DNA of 11,518 bases, taken from CAZUSO01 sp964622775. GTDB taxonomy: Bacteria; Bacteroidota; Bacteroidia; Chitinophagales; Chitinophagaceae. The position numbers and the translations under genes are program-made. Positions 1 through 8,257 of this stretch are shown here, one piece after another. The notes beneath the pieces are model-generated. The model made no database searches and was not told the origin of the DNA. It saw only the letters and a program-made list of their open reading frames with translations. Within the stretch, counting starts at the first letter, position 1. Each line of letters opens with the position of its first letter. The stretch lies in contig CAZUSO010000080.1 of the NCBI GenBank assembly GCA_964622775.1, positions 1 to 11,518 on the forward strand, in the 5' to 3' direction.

Positions 1-1
1 C

Positions 2-91
2 TGGAACAGCCTGCCGGCAGGCCTGTGGATACTGAGCGTTTCCGACCCGGAAAGCAGCGCTACGGAAAGACGGAAAATACTGAAGCAATGA
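2..91 (+). CDS. C-terminal end of a T9SS type A-sorted secreted protein (5' truncated by window edge)
   Basis: The frame starting at base 2 reads through 29 codons to TGA at 89-91. The residues include SLPAGLWILSVSD and end in ERRKILKQ. This fits the end of the type IX secretion system C-terminal sorting domain (type A): a 'l.aGlYil.v' strand, a short polar turn, then a basic 'rKilKq' tail. Proteins with this tail are exported to the periplasm by Sec, moved across the outer membrane by the T9SS, and anchored or released. The catalytic or binding part lies outside the window, so the protein's job is unknown. A strong hairpin terminator follows 14 bp after the stop, which supports a real gene end. 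The call rests on a short motif, but frame, motif and terminator agree. Confidence 0.72.
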   Translation, partial: WNSLPAGLWILSVSDPESSATERRKILKQ

Positions 92-105
92 TAAAGAAAT
101 AAGTA

Positions 106-150
106 CCCGGCATATGAGCATCCTCAACTCATATTCCGGGATTTATTTTT
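106..150 (+). terminator. Rho-independent terminator of the type A T9SS gene
   Basis: Two 13-nt arms, CCCGGCATATGAG at 106-118 and CTCATATTCCGGG at 128-140, pair with one mismatch around a 9-nt loop. The run ATTTATTTTT follows at 141-150. It starts 14 bp after the stop at 91. Confidence 0.8.
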
Positions 151-254
151 CCGACACGTATTTTTAGGCTTATGGTAGCATTGCTGCATTACCGACTTTT
201 CATTGAAGAAGGAATTTGTTTTTATATACAATTATTATCTCAAAAGTAAGTGGG

Positions 255-294
255 CAACAAAACAAAAAGCTACTCCCGAATAGAGATAGCTTTT
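255..294 (-). terminator. Terminator of the PKD/T9SS type B gene
   Basis: On the minus strand, AAAAGCTA (294-287) pairs with TAGCTTTT (272-265), plus one G-U pair, around a loop holding CTCTATTCGGG. It is followed by a T-rich tract (TTTTTGTTTTGTTG, ending near 255). It lies 20 bp after the stop codon at 315. It faces the plus-strand terminator at 106-150, so the two converging genes are separated by two terminators about 105 bp apart. Nothing else is recognisable between 151 and 254. Confidence 0.7.
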
Positions 295-314
295 CCCTGC
301 GGTTATGATATTAT

Positions 315-2624
315 TTACCGCATCAGGGTCACATTTCCTTCATAATGTTCTGATGCTTTATTTTTATAAGCCACATCAACAATATACACATATACGCCTA
401 CCGGCTGTTCTTTACCGTTGAGCATTCCATCCCAGCCACGGCCATCGGCACGGGTGGTTTCAAAAACCTTTTCTCCCCAGCGGTTGAAAATAGTCAGGGT
501 GAAGGCCTTAACGCCTTCCGATAAAAACTGTCGCGGGAAGAAATAGTCGTTTACGCCATCATTATTGGGCGTAAAGGCATTAGGTACATCGACATAACAA
601 TCTTTTCTGATAATAACCTCATCGGTAGTTTTACATCCGTTCAGATCGGCTTCAACCGAATAGGAACCGGGATGAACTATTTTCAGAATAGCCGTAGTAT
701 CTCCGGTATTCCATTTCCATTTAATATCCGGATTATTCAGGTTAATGGCATCCAGGAGATTAAAAGGAGCACCATTAAGGCAAAGGGAAGTATCAGGTCC
801 TAAGTTTACGACCGGGAATGGCTTTATTAAAACCTTAATCTTATCGGTTACCGGATCACAAACCGGATAATCCGCCTTTACGGCAACCGTATAAGAACCG
901 GGATTATCGTAGCTGTGATACGGAGCATTATTCAGTCCGACTAATGAACTTCCGTCTCCAAACTCCCAGGTCAGCAAAGTTGCGGTCTGAAGGTAGTCTA
1001 AGGAGAAATTAATCCGTTCACCGTTACATACGGTATCGCGGTCTGCCATGACCGTAATATGTGGTGTCGAGTCCACGTATATGGTTCCGTAAGCCGTATC
1101 CATACAAGGGAGGCCGGCCTCCTGAACAATCAGGCGGATCGTATAAGTACCTGCTACAGGGTATGAATGCGTTGGGCCTTGCAATGCAGAGGTCTCACCA
1201 TCTCCGAAATCCCAGAGCCAGGAGCTGATGTCTCCGGTGGACTGGTTAAAGAAAATGACCGTATTATTGCCGCTTTGACAAATTGAATCTGCACTTTGAC
1301 CGAAGGCGGCATTAATCTCGTGCCGGGTGTCCACAAACTTTATTACGGAGTCCGTGCAACCGGTACTGTCCGTGAGCTTCAGGCGTACCACATAATTAGC
1401 TTGCGAGGTATAGATATGCATGGGATTTGTGGTTGTATCATCCGGAACTGAACCATCTCCATAATTCCACCAGCTTTGCCCCGCCTCGCTAAGGTTTGTA
1501 AATACTACGGTATCCATATCACAGCCTTTTAAAACCTCAAAATCAAAATCTACTTCGGCAGCATTGAATACCAGGGTTACGGCCAGAGATGTTTTGTTAC
1601 AACCGGCATCCGTGCTGCCCACTACATAATAGGTGCCGTTCTCGGTGGCCAGGTAGGAAGAATTGGTAGCACCCGGTATAGGCGCATCATCCTGATACCA
1701 CTGATAGTTGGCAAAAGGAGAAGGATTAGCCACGGCCAGCCCATAATTAGCGCTGTTGCAAACAGTATACAAAGGAGCGTAATTTATTATAGTAACTTCA
1801 GGATTGGGATTAACGGTTACAGTAGTCGTTCCGTAGCAGGTGTCATTTACTGCAGAAACGGACATTACCGAATAATCAGAAGTTCCTGCACTACCGGGTA
1901 TAAAAGTAAGGCTTTGCCCGGTTCCGGTCAGGCCGTCTGTTCCGGTCCAGAAATAGGTAAAGGTCGTTTCCGTATTGGTATTATTAGCGAATAAGGTTAC
2001 CGAGTTCCCCAGGCATACCGGACCCGAATTGCTGGCCGTAAGGCCGCAAACGATACCGCAGTCCGCAGAGCCGGTACCTCCGGTCTGGTTAAAATCAATC
2101 GTACCGGCACTCTCGGCACCCAGATAAGAGGAGGCATAATTCGTGATCAAAACGATATATACTTCTCCCACCTGCACAGCAGGCGGAGTACTGGCTCCTG
2201 GTCCTGTTCCTCCTGGCAATCCCAGTCCCAGATTTTCCGTAGGAGCAGGAGAATAACTACACTGAATAGGAGCAATAGTGCCACTCATAACCTCAGCACA
2301 CCCACTGGCCAAATCCGTGAATGGTCCCCATATCGCAAAATCCACATCAATAGCCTCACCACCATAGGTTTGCTGTGAAAGAAATAACTGCATGGTACCT
2401 GCCGTGCCTATCTCCATATAATAAAATGAAGGGCCGGGTTCATTAAATAAACATCCGTAATCGGGCCCGGAAGGCGCCGAACCCGATGTATTATTGTTAA
2501 AATTATAAGAGCTGTCGCTACAGAAAGGCGATGCAAAGCAAGGGTCTGTATTATCTTGTGCAAATGAGCTCTGACACCAGGCAACGCAGCAAAAAACAAC
2601 ACACAGAAAGTATTTACTATACAT
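315..2624 (-). CDS. Secreted PKD-domain surface protein with T9SS type B (gliding motility-associated) C-terminal domain
   Basis: 769 residues. Residues 1-22 form a signal peptide with likely cleavage near SSFA-QD. Residues about 57-180 form an N-terminal module with an FYYMEIG strand and a VDFAIWGPF motif, a region I recall from many Bacteroidota T9SS proteins. Ig-like segments follow (about 190-270, and 275-355 with YQWYQDDAPIPGA). Three PKD repeats are marked by YGDG (388-391), WDFGDG (471-476) and WEFGDG (553-558), each with a downstream H-x-Y turn. Residues about 679-769 are a T9SS type B sorting domain: VPNAFTPNNDGVND, then IFNRWGEKVFET, GWDG and PVGVYVYIVD, ending in YEGNVTLMR. The many cysteines suggest disulfides outside the cell. 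The likely role is adhesion, matrix or cell-surface display; no enzymatic domain is visible. The domain architecture is certain, but the ligand is unknown. It is probably co-transcribed with the small secreted protein 27 bp upstream. Confidence 0.93.
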   Translation of the reverse strand: MYSKYFLCVVFCCVAWCQSSFAQDNTDPCFASPFCSDSSYNFNNNTSGSAPSGPDYGCLFNEPGPSFYYMEIGTAGTMQLFLSQQTYGGEAIDVDFAIWGPFTDLASGCAEVMSGTIAPIQCSYSPAPTENLGLGLPGGTGPGASTPPAVQVGEVYIVLITNYASSYLGAESAGTIDFNQTGGTGSADCGIVCGLTASNSGPVCLGNSVTLFANNTNTETTFTYFWTGTDGLTGTGQSLTFIPGSAGTSDYSVMSVSAVNDTCYGTTTVTVNPNPEVTIINYAPLYTVCNSANYGLAVANPSPFANYQWYQDDAPIPGATNSSYLATENGTYYVVGSTDAGCNKTSLAVTLVFNAAEVDFDFEVLKGCDMDTVVFTNLSEAGQSWWNYGDGSVPDDTTTNPMHIYTSQANYVVRLKLTDSTGCTDSVIKFVDTRHEINAAFGQSADSICQSGNNTVIFFNQSTGDISSWLWDFGDGETSALQGPTHSYPVAGTYTIRLIVQEAGLPCMDTAYGTIYVDSTPHITVMADRDTVCNGERINFSLDYLQTATLLTWEFGDGSSLVGLNNAPYHSYDNPGSYTVAVKADYPVCDPVTDKIKVLIKPFPVVNLGPDTSLCLNGAPFNLLDAINLNNPDIKWKWNTGDTTAILKIVHPGSYSVEADLNGCKTTDEVIIRKDCYVDVPNAFTPNNDGVNDYFFPRQFLSEGVKAFTLTIFNRWGEKVFETTRADGRGWDGMLNGKEQPVGVYVYIVDVAYKNKASEHYEGNVTLMR

Positions 2625-2651
2625 ACAATATTGCGATTTATAATGAGGAAT

Positions 2652-3068
2652 TTATTGAGCCGGATGAATCACAATAACGTAGTTCGTATTATCTACCCGG
2701 TACTTCACATCTTCGCCGGCGTTAAGGTTAAACAGGTACTTCATTGGATTAAACTGTTCAGGATTAAAAGATTGCCAATCATTTTGAAGTTGCTGGTTAT
2801 ATTTATCTATTAACGGCAAGCCTGACAATTTTGGGTAAGATTCGCCCGAAAAAGGAGCTTCAACAGTAATTTCAATACGAGACAGTATTTTTTTATACAT
2901 ATCAATATACTCAGGTTGCGTGTATTGTACCGCATCTGCAAAAACCTCATTGGCAAACTGCTGCGCCTTTGCCGCCAAATCATTACCGCTTTGCGCATAG
3001 GAGGCTGCCGTAATGCAAAGCAGCAATACTGTCATTATTTTCTTCTTTGAAAAAAAGCTTTTTGTCAT
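2652..3068 (-). CDS. Small secreted protein of unknown function
   Basis: 138 residues. I do not recognise the family. Residues 1-25 look like a Sec signal peptide: basic KKK at 8-10, hydrophobic MTVLLLCITAA, and likely cleavage after SYA, leaving QSGNDL at the mature N-terminus. The only cysteine is inside the signal peptide, and no lipobox is placed for cleavage, so it is probably periplasmic or secreted rather than a lipoprotein. The mature part begins with an amphipathic helix (AAKAQQFANEVFADAV), has a Pro/Asn-rich middle (FNPEQFNPMKYLF) and ends in beta-like YRVDNTNYVIVI. An internal Met at residue 12 would also leave a workable signal peptide, so the start is uncertain by 11 codons. The stop lies 27 bp before the ATG of the large PKD/T9SS protein, so one transcript and a shared envelope role are plausible inferences. 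In the 82 bp upstream, a weak TATAAT-like box (minus strand, 3112-3107) preceded by TTG (3136-3134) is the only promoter-like signal. Confidence 0.8.
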   Translation of the reverse strand: MTKSFFSKKKIMTVLLLCITAASYAQSGNDLAAKAQQFANEVFADAVQYTQPEYIDMYKKILSRIEITVEAPFSGESYPKLSGLPLIDKYNQQLQNDWQSFNPEQFNPMKYLFNLNAGEDVKYRVDNTNYVIVIHPAQ

Positions 3069-3150
3069 CTGATTATTGAATATGTTTGATCATTGTAGAT
3101 ATGAAAATTATAGCAAAAGGTTGGGTAAAAGTACAAAAACAAACTGGTTT

Positions 3151-3447
3151 TCATACAACTTTTCCGGTGCTTTCCAGGCTCCATGCTGCCGCCTTTTCCT
3201 GAAACAGCACTCTTGTTTCTGCCCATATTTCTTTAAATAACCCCGACTTCCGATAGACCTCCAATGCAGCCTCATTTTCCCAGATGCTATAGGTAAACCA
3301 GGCATTCCCGGTGTCAGTTGGTCGTAATAATTCCAGATGCCGGCAGCCCTTGAAGTTTCTGATATAAGATTTTCGTGCTTCAAAAAGGCAGAGAAAGTCG
3401 TCAATGTGCTCTTTACGAAATACCATTTTCACAATACGTATGATCAC
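3151..3447 (-). CDS. ABM-family (antibiotic biosynthesis monooxygenase-like) dimeric ferredoxin-fold protein
   Basis: 98 residues, typical for a single ABM domain. The pattern is MIIRIVKMVF (strand 1), EHIDDFLCLFEARKSYIRNFKGCRHLELLR (helix and turn), WFTYSIWENEAALEVYRKSGLFKEIWAET (strand then helix), and a short tail. These small proteins form dimeric alpha/beta barrels. Members include quinol and anthrone oxygenases, heme-degrading IsdG-like enzymes and many of unknown substrate, so no reaction can be assigned. The start is a GTG at 3447-3445, which overlaps the TGA (3446-3444) of the upstream DUF62 gene by 4 bases (GTGA). This suggests translational coupling. An ATG exists at codon 8, but starting there would remove the first beta-strand, so GTG is preferred. 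The stop is TGA at 3153-3151. Confidence 0.87.
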   Translation of the reverse strand: MIIRIVKMVFRKEHIDDFLCLFEARKSYIRNFKGCRHLELLRPTDTGNAWFTYSIWENEAALEVYRKSGLFKEIWAETRVLFQEKAAAWSLESTGKVV

Positions 3448-4232
3448 AGAAACTCAATTTTAACGTTTTGATAGCTAACCTGACGTGGATCGAACAGCTT
3501 CAATCCCAGCAATTTTGATGCATCACCCTGGTTGATGGCAATCTCCAGAAAACCCGAACTGTTGAACAGGCATAACCTTTCTTCCGGCTGTACACTGGAG
3601 TAATGCTCGCTGATTGTCTCAATATAATCATTCCGGCGCAGGACAATCCGGAATTTACGGTGATTGCGATAGTGTTCAAACTCCTCCTTTTTCAGGTTCA
3701 GGACTACATTCCCGAAGCGGTCGATATGAACAATATTGCAATCAATGCTGTTATCCCTTATTACCGGCCGCAGCGGAACGGGATACACATCGGGATGATG
3801 GGGCACTAACCGACTCCGTTCCATTTCTTCTTTCCCTATATGCCCGGCAAGCGTTGCAGCCATGCGGATCCATTCCTGATAATTTGCCGGAATTTCCCGA
3901 CAGCAATATATTTCCGATTCCGGCTCATTGTCCCGTATCAGGGGCAGCAATCCATTGTCTGCGCTAATGATATACTGGTCATTATATGAAGTAAGCAATA
4001 CCTTTGGCGGAATTCGGTACAGAACACCGAATAAGGAAAGATGAACGGTTTGCGGCGGAAAGGCGTACAAAGATCCCGAAAGCAGATAAGCACACTGTAA
4101 GAGATGATGCGGTGTGATATTATGCGAAATATCTATAATGTGGGCATCCGGCAAGGTCTGATATAATATCGCTTTGGTGATGCCCACATAATTATCCTGA
4201 TAGCCATAATCGGAGAGTAGCGTTAAAATCAT
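3444..4232 (-). CDS. S-adenosyl-L-methionine hydrolase / hydroxide adenosyltransferase-like protein (DUF62)
   Basis: 262 residues, full length for the family. The N-terminal domain shows LSDYG at 6-10 (family T-D-F/Y-G), DNYVG at 13-17, DISHNI at 34-39, FPPQTVHLSLFGV at 58-70 and SADNG at 90-94. The C-terminal domain shows HIDRFGNVVLN at 169-179 and the conserved NSSGFLEIAINQGDAS at 224-239, then LLGLKL. Characterised members split SAM into adenosine and methionine by activating water; the fold is shared with fluorinase and chlorinase. As I recall, most members have an active-site Asp after the strand at 64-70 (V-D-P-G-V-G, or GVDSE in Bacteroidota homologues); here the segment reads GVLYR, so activity is doubtful. 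The family call is secure, the enzymatic one is not. It is the first gene of a two-gene unit with the ABM protein. Upstream, an exact TAnnTTTG box (TACCTTTG, minus, 4355-4348) lies about 116 nt before the ATG without a clear -33 partner. I see no other element in 4233-4509 and no convincing terminator there for the adaptor gene. Confidence 0.88.
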   Translation of the reverse strand: MILTLLSDYGYQDNYVGITKAILYQTLPDAHIIDISHNITPHHLLQCAYLLSGSLYAFPPQTVHLSLFGVLYRIPPKVLLTSYNDQYIISADNGLLPLIRDNEPESEIYCCREIPANYQEWIRMAATLAGHIGKEEMERSRLVPHHPDVYPVPLRPVIRDNSIDCNIVHIDRFGNVVLNLKKEEFEHYRNHRKFRIVLRRNDYIETISEHYSSVQPEERLCLFNSSGFLEIAINQGDASKLLGLKLFDPRQVSYQNVKIEFL

Positions 4233-4509
4233 TTTTTACAGCGATGACCGGTCGGATTTTTTCGAGTTTGGTTAAATAGCTTTATAATGCATAAAGTTAA
4301 TCATTAAAATATATAAGTCAGAATATTTTTATCCGGGAACTTTCCGCCAAAGGTAACCGGTTCATCATACATAAGCAGACTATTGGCCCTTTGAATATTT
4401 GATTACAAATTGCAACAGATAAGCAACGATCACAATCCGGAACATATTATTCAGGAATAAAAAACGCCCGAATAGCTCCAATTCTTATAACTACGCTGTT
4501 CACACTGAC

Positions 4510-5874
4510 CTATTCTTCCTTCTTGCCGGAATTACTATCCCAAAGCTGCTTTTTGTCCACGATCTGCACCTTCATCTTGTCTTCCAGCCGGCGTGCAACG
4601 ACACTGTATGGCGAGGATATCACGACTTCCCCCTGCTTTAGTCCTTTGATGATCTGGATATATTCATTATCCTGGATTCCGGTTTCCACATCCCGAATTT
4701 CCACTTCCCCTGTTTCCGGATTATATACAAATACGATTTGGCGAATATTGCTTTTAGGCTTAGCATCTTCCTGTTTGGGAGTTTTCAGATGATGTTCATC
4801 AGGCCATTCTCTCGTGGTAACGGCCATGAGGGGAACCGCAAGCCCCGACTCTTTGCGGGTCTGAATCTCCACGCCGGCGCTCATGCCGGGCTTAAACGGG
4901 AATTTGCCTTTTCCTGATTCCCGGCGAAGAGATTCGTAGGTTTCCGGATGAATCAGGATATGTACCGTATAATTGGACACCTGATCTGTTGTGCTGCCAG
5001 TTGTCAGCGTATTGTTGTCCGCCACACTGGATACTGATATCTTGGTAACGGTTCCCTTAAATTTCCTGTTTCTGTATGCATCCACTTCAATAATGGCCGT
5101 ATCGCCAAGGCTTACCTTGCTGATGTCCGTTTCACTTACCTCTACCCGCACCTCCATGCGCCCCATATCGGCAATGGTCATAATCTGCGTGCCGTCCATC
5201 TGGGCGGTTCCCACCACGCGCTCGCCTTTTTTGACTAAGAGCTGGGAAATGATACCGGATGTAGGCGCTGTAATGGTGGTCCGGCGCAGGTTTTCACGAG
5301 CCTGATTGAGACTTGCACTGGCGCCGTTTACGCCAAAATTCCCCCCGCTGATTGTTGCCCGGGCAGCCTGATAAGAAGCCTTTGCGGTGAGATAATCGGT
5401 CTCTGCCTGTTCATATTCCACTTTGCTAATCACTTTATCATTATACAATTGCCTGCTGCGGTTATAAGTCATTTCCGCCCTTTCCATCTGTGCCTTGGCC
5501 TGATTAGCCATGTTTTCTGAATTCGTTACGGACGACCGGCTTTGATTGACGTTGGCTTCGGCCTGACTCACTTCCGATACATAAATGGTGGGATTAATCT
5601 TCAGTAACAACTGACCGGCGCTTACCGAATCGCCTTCTTCAATTGGCATTTCTATGATTTCCCCGCTGACATCAGGCTTGATCTTCACTTCCGTTTCGGA
5701 ATATATCTTTCCGCTGGCGCTCACTACTTCCACAATTACGTGATCTTTAGCCGTATCCACTGCAACTTTTATCCCTTCCTTACTTCCGATTACACCCACA
5801 CTTTTAAGGATTATCAGGATGATGATGAGTCCTGCAAGGCCACCGGCCAGCCACCAGATTGTTTTATTCTTCAT
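4510..5874 (-). CDS. Periplasmic membrane-fusion adaptor (HlyD/MacA-like efflux subunit)
   Basis: 454 residues from the preferred ATG at 5874-5872 (MKNKTIWW). An in-frame ATG 14 codons upstream (5916) adds a poor leader before the membrane segment. Using this start, residues about 6-26 are one membrane anchor (WWLAGGLAGLIIILIILKSVG). A lipoyl/barrel-sandwich half follows (about 70-98: DVSGEIIEMPIEEGDSVSAGQLLLKI), then a long alpha-helical hairpin (about 100-198, Ala/Gln/Glu/Arg-rich, with RSRQLYNDKVISKVEYEQAE), the second lipoyl half (ITAPTSGIISQLLVKKGERVVG), a beta-barrel (about 240-340) and a membrane-proximal domain with GLKQGEVVISSPYSVV. Such proteins bridge an inner-membrane ABC or RND pump to a TolC-like channel. 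No pump or TolC gene is next to it: metG is 53 bp upstream, on the same strand, and a DUF62 gene follows after 277 bp. The substrate cannot be inferred. The closest subtype by architecture is MacA-like, with moderate confidence. Confidence 0.92.
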   Translation of the reverse strand: MKNKTIWWLAGGLAGLIIILIILKSVGVIGSKEGIKVAVDTAKDHVIVEVVSASGKIYSETEVKIKPDVSGEIIEMPIEEGDSVSAGQLLLKINPTIYVSEVSQAEANVNQSRSSVTNSENMANQAKAQMERAEMTYNRSRQLYNDKVISKVEYEQAETDYLTAKASYQAARATISGGNFGVNGASASLNQARENLRRTTITAPTSGIISQLLVKKGERVVGTAQMDGTQIMTIADMGRMEVRVEVSETDISKVSLGDTAIIEVDAYRNRKFKGTVTKISVSSVADNNTLTTGSTTDQVSNYTVHILIHPETYESLRRESGKGKFPFKPGMSAGVEIQTRKESGLAVPLMAVTTREWPDEHHLKTPKQEDAKPKSNIRQIVFVYNPETGEVEIRDVETGIQDNEYIQIIKGLKQGEVVISSPYSVVARRLEDKMKVQIVDKKQLWDSNSGKKEE

Positions 5875-5927
5875 CGTAGCGTAGTTTTTGTTGATTATAA
5901 GACAGATTTTCAGCATTAATAAGCAAA

Positions 5928-8018
5928 TTATCGCACTTCACTACCGGGATTCACCGGTGCGATGGGTGCAACAAAGATAAGCCGGCCGGCAGCATCTTCT
6001 GCCATTAATATCATACCCGCACTTTCAATCCCGCGCATCTTGCGGGGCGCCAGGTTTACGGCCACAGTCACCTGTTTTCCTACAATGTCTTCCGGCTGGT
6101 AATGCTGAGCAATGCCGGAAACGATGATACGTTTTTCAAATCCCAAGTCCACCTCCAGCTTCAGCAGTTTATCGGCTTTCTGTACTTTTTCCGCATGGAG
6201 AATGACTCCGGCACGCAGTTCGATCCTGGAAAAATCATCAAAGGTAATCTCCGGTTTTAGCGCTGGTTCCGGTACAGATTCGGTTTGCGTTTCGGCAGGC
6301 ATTACAGTTTTCCGGCTGTTCTTAATCAATTTATCTTTTTGCAGTTCAACTTCTGCATATTCAATTTTACGGAATAACAATTCCGGGGCGCGAAGCGAAT
6401 ATCCGGTTTTCAGCAGATCCATCCGGCCGGCGTTTTCCCATTCCAGCATCTTATGTACCACCTTCATCATGTGGCACATTTTTTCGGCAGTGAAGGGCAA
6501 AAACGGATTGGCGAAGATGGCCAGATTGGCGGTAAGCTGCAGGCAGATATACAGACAATTATCAATTTTCTGCCGGTTCTGCTGTGCTGATTCCGGTGTC
6601 TTTGCCAATATCCAGGGCTCTTTGTCCTGCATATATTTATTGCCTTTACGAGCAAGGTCTATCACTTCAAATAAGGCATCCCGGAACTTATAATGTTCCA
6701 GGGAGTCTTCAACAATCTTTTTTATATGCTGAATATCCCGGATAAGCTCCAGGTCAGCATCATCTTTGTAATCATTATGAAAGTGCGGCACTTTCCCGCC
6801 ACACAGTTTGTGCATCAGCACCATAGTCCGGTTGATAAAATTTCCGAAAACAGCTACCAATTCGTTATTGACCCGATCCTGAAAATCTTTCCAGGTAAAA
6901 TCGTTGTCTTTGGTTTCCGGCGCATTGGCGCATAACACATAGCGCAGCGCATCCTGCATATCCGGGAAATCCTGAAGATAATCATGTATCCAAACCGCCC
7001 AGTTGCGTGAGGTAGAGACCTTTTCCCCTTCGATATTCAAAAATTCATTGGCCGGAACATTTTCCGGAAGTACGAAGCCGCCGTGCGCTTTCAGCATTGC
7101 CGGGAAAATGATACAGTGAAATACGATATTGTCTTTCCCGATAAAATGAACCAGCCTGGTGTCTTCCTTTTTCCAGTAATCGTCCCATTCCTGAGGCAGC
7201 AATTCCTTTGTGGCGCTGATATAGCCAATAGGTGCGTCAAACCATACATACAGCACTTTCCCTTCTGCTCCTTCCAGAGGAACAGGAACTCCCCAGTTAC
7301 TGTCGCGGGTCATGGCGCGGGGTTGCAGACCGTTATCCAGCCAGCTTTTACACTGCCCGTAAACATTAGGCTTCCATTGATCCTTCTTACCGGCTACAAT
7401 CCATTCTTTCAGAAAGGTTTCATATTGGTTCAGGGGAAAATACCAGTGCTTTGTAAGCTTTTTTACTAATGGTGCATTGCTCAGTGCGCTGCGAGGCACA
7501 ATCAACTGTTCCGGTGAAAGCGTGGATCCGCATTTTTCACACTGGTCGCCGTAGGCATCCGGATTCTGACAAACCGGGCAGGTACCAATAATATAGCGGT
7601 CTGCCAAAAACATATTTTTCTCCGCATCAAAATATTGCTCGCTTTCCCGTTCCTCAAACAAGCCGTCTTCATACAGCTTTTTGAAAAATGCCTGAGAAGT
7701 CTGACGGTGGGTATCACTTGAAGTTCGTGAGTAAATATCAAACGAGATGCCCATCTGAGCAAAGCTGTCTTTTATCAGACTATGGTATTTATCTACGATA
7801 TCCTGCGGTGAAACTCCTTCCTTCATGGCACGGATGGTGATGGGTACCCCATGCTCATCACTGCCGCAGATAAATCTGACATCCCGTTTTTGTGCACGCT
7901 GATACCGTACATAAATATCCGAAGGAAGATAGCAGCCGGCCAAATGACCGATATGCACCGGGCCATTCGCATAAGGTAAGGCCGCAGTAACTAATATTCT
8001 TTTATAATTATTATCCAT
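5928..8018 (-). CDS. metG: Methionyl-tRNA synthetase with C-terminal tRNA-binding domain
   Basis: 696 residues, full length. The enzyme attaches methionine to tRNA-Met and initiator tRNA using ATP, in the cytoplasm. Visible features are PYANGPVHIGHL at 15-26 (HIGH motif); a zinc knuckle CPVC (147-150) with CEKC (160-163), the four-cysteine form; WFDAPIGY at 259-266; and the KMSKS-loop equivalent KVSTS at 333-337 followed by RNWAVW. The serine-threonine variant is, as I recall, usual in Bacteroidota and not a defect. An anticodon-binding helical domain (about 370-560) follows. After a charged linker comes an EMAP/Trbp111-type OB-fold tRNA-binding domain (about 592-696) with IELRAGVI, KADKLLKLEVDLG, IVSGIAQHY and NLAPRKMRGIESAGM. 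That domain is used for dimerisation and tRNA affinity. The ATG is at 8018-8016. The DUF4920 terminator lies upstream, so metG probably has its own promoter in 8019-8257, though I found no exact TAnnTTTG there. The efflux adaptor follows 53 bp downstream and is probably co-transcribed. Confidence 0.98.
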   Translation of the reverse strand: MDNNYKRILVTAALPYANGPVHIGHLAGCYLPSDIYVRYQRAQKRDVRFICGSDEHGVPITIRAMKEGVSPQDIVDKYHSLIKDSFAQMGISFDIYSRTSSDTHRQTSQAFFKKLYEDGLFEERESEQYFDAEKNMFLADRYIIGTCPVCQNPDAYGDQCEKCGSTLSPEQLIVPRSALSNAPLVKKLTKHWYFPLNQYETFLKEWIVAGKKDQWKPNVYGQCKSWLDNGLQPRAMTRDSNWGVPVPLEGAEGKVLYVWFDAPIGYISATKELLPQEWDDYWKKEDTRLVHFIGKDNIVFHCIIFPAMLKAHGGFVLPENVPANEFLNIEGEKVSTSRNWAVWIHDYLQDFPDMQDALRYVLCANAPETKDNDFTWKDFQDRVNNELVAVFGNFINRTMVLMHKLCGGKVPHFHNDYKDDADLELIRDIQHIKKIVEDSLEHYKFRDALFEVIDLARKGNKYMQDKEPWILAKTPESAQQNRQKIDNCLYICLQLTANLAIFANPFLPFTAEKMCHMMKVVHKMLEWENAGRMDLLKTGYSLRAPELLFRKIEYAEVELQKDKLIKNSRKTVMPAETQTESVPEPALKPEITFDDFSRIELRAGVILHAEKVQKADKLLKLEVDLGFEKRIIVSGIAQHYQPEDIVGKQVTVAVNLAPRKMRGIESAGMILMAEDAAGRLIFVAPIAPVNPGSEVR

Positions 8019-8257
8019 AAAAACAAGGGCAAAAGTCGTAAATTATCCACGAAAAAATGAGAGAAGCGGAATATTTAAAACAATTCTAAAACCTGATGAA
8101 TATACTAAAATAAAGAAGAACAGTTGCCTGTTGTCCGAAAAATCTTACAACTGCAATTCCCAATGCCGGAAAGTATAAAATTTGCAACCAGTCGTGCGGT
8201 AATACAAGGCTTATTATGTAACTGAACAAACAGGTATAAAAAACCTGCTCATATTAA

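Noticed and set aside
4445..4509. Possible terminator after the efflux adaptor near the T-tract at 4458-4465
   Set aside because: Only a 4-bp stem could be drawn; pairing is too weak to call.
5875..5916. Upstream start of the efflux adaptor at 5916
   Set aside because: The extra 14 residues precede the normal MKNK-type start and the membrane anchor without family-like sequence; not excluded, only less likely.
6112..6693. 193-residue plus-strand frame inside metG
   Set aside because: Fully antisense to the conserved MetG C-terminal region; Ser/Arg-rich translation with no domain.
7008..7022. Degenerate KMSKS (KVSTS) in MetG as a sign of a broken enzyme
   Set aside because: The loop is followed by the conserved RNWAVW and all other motifs are intact; I recall the S-T-S form as normal in this phylum.
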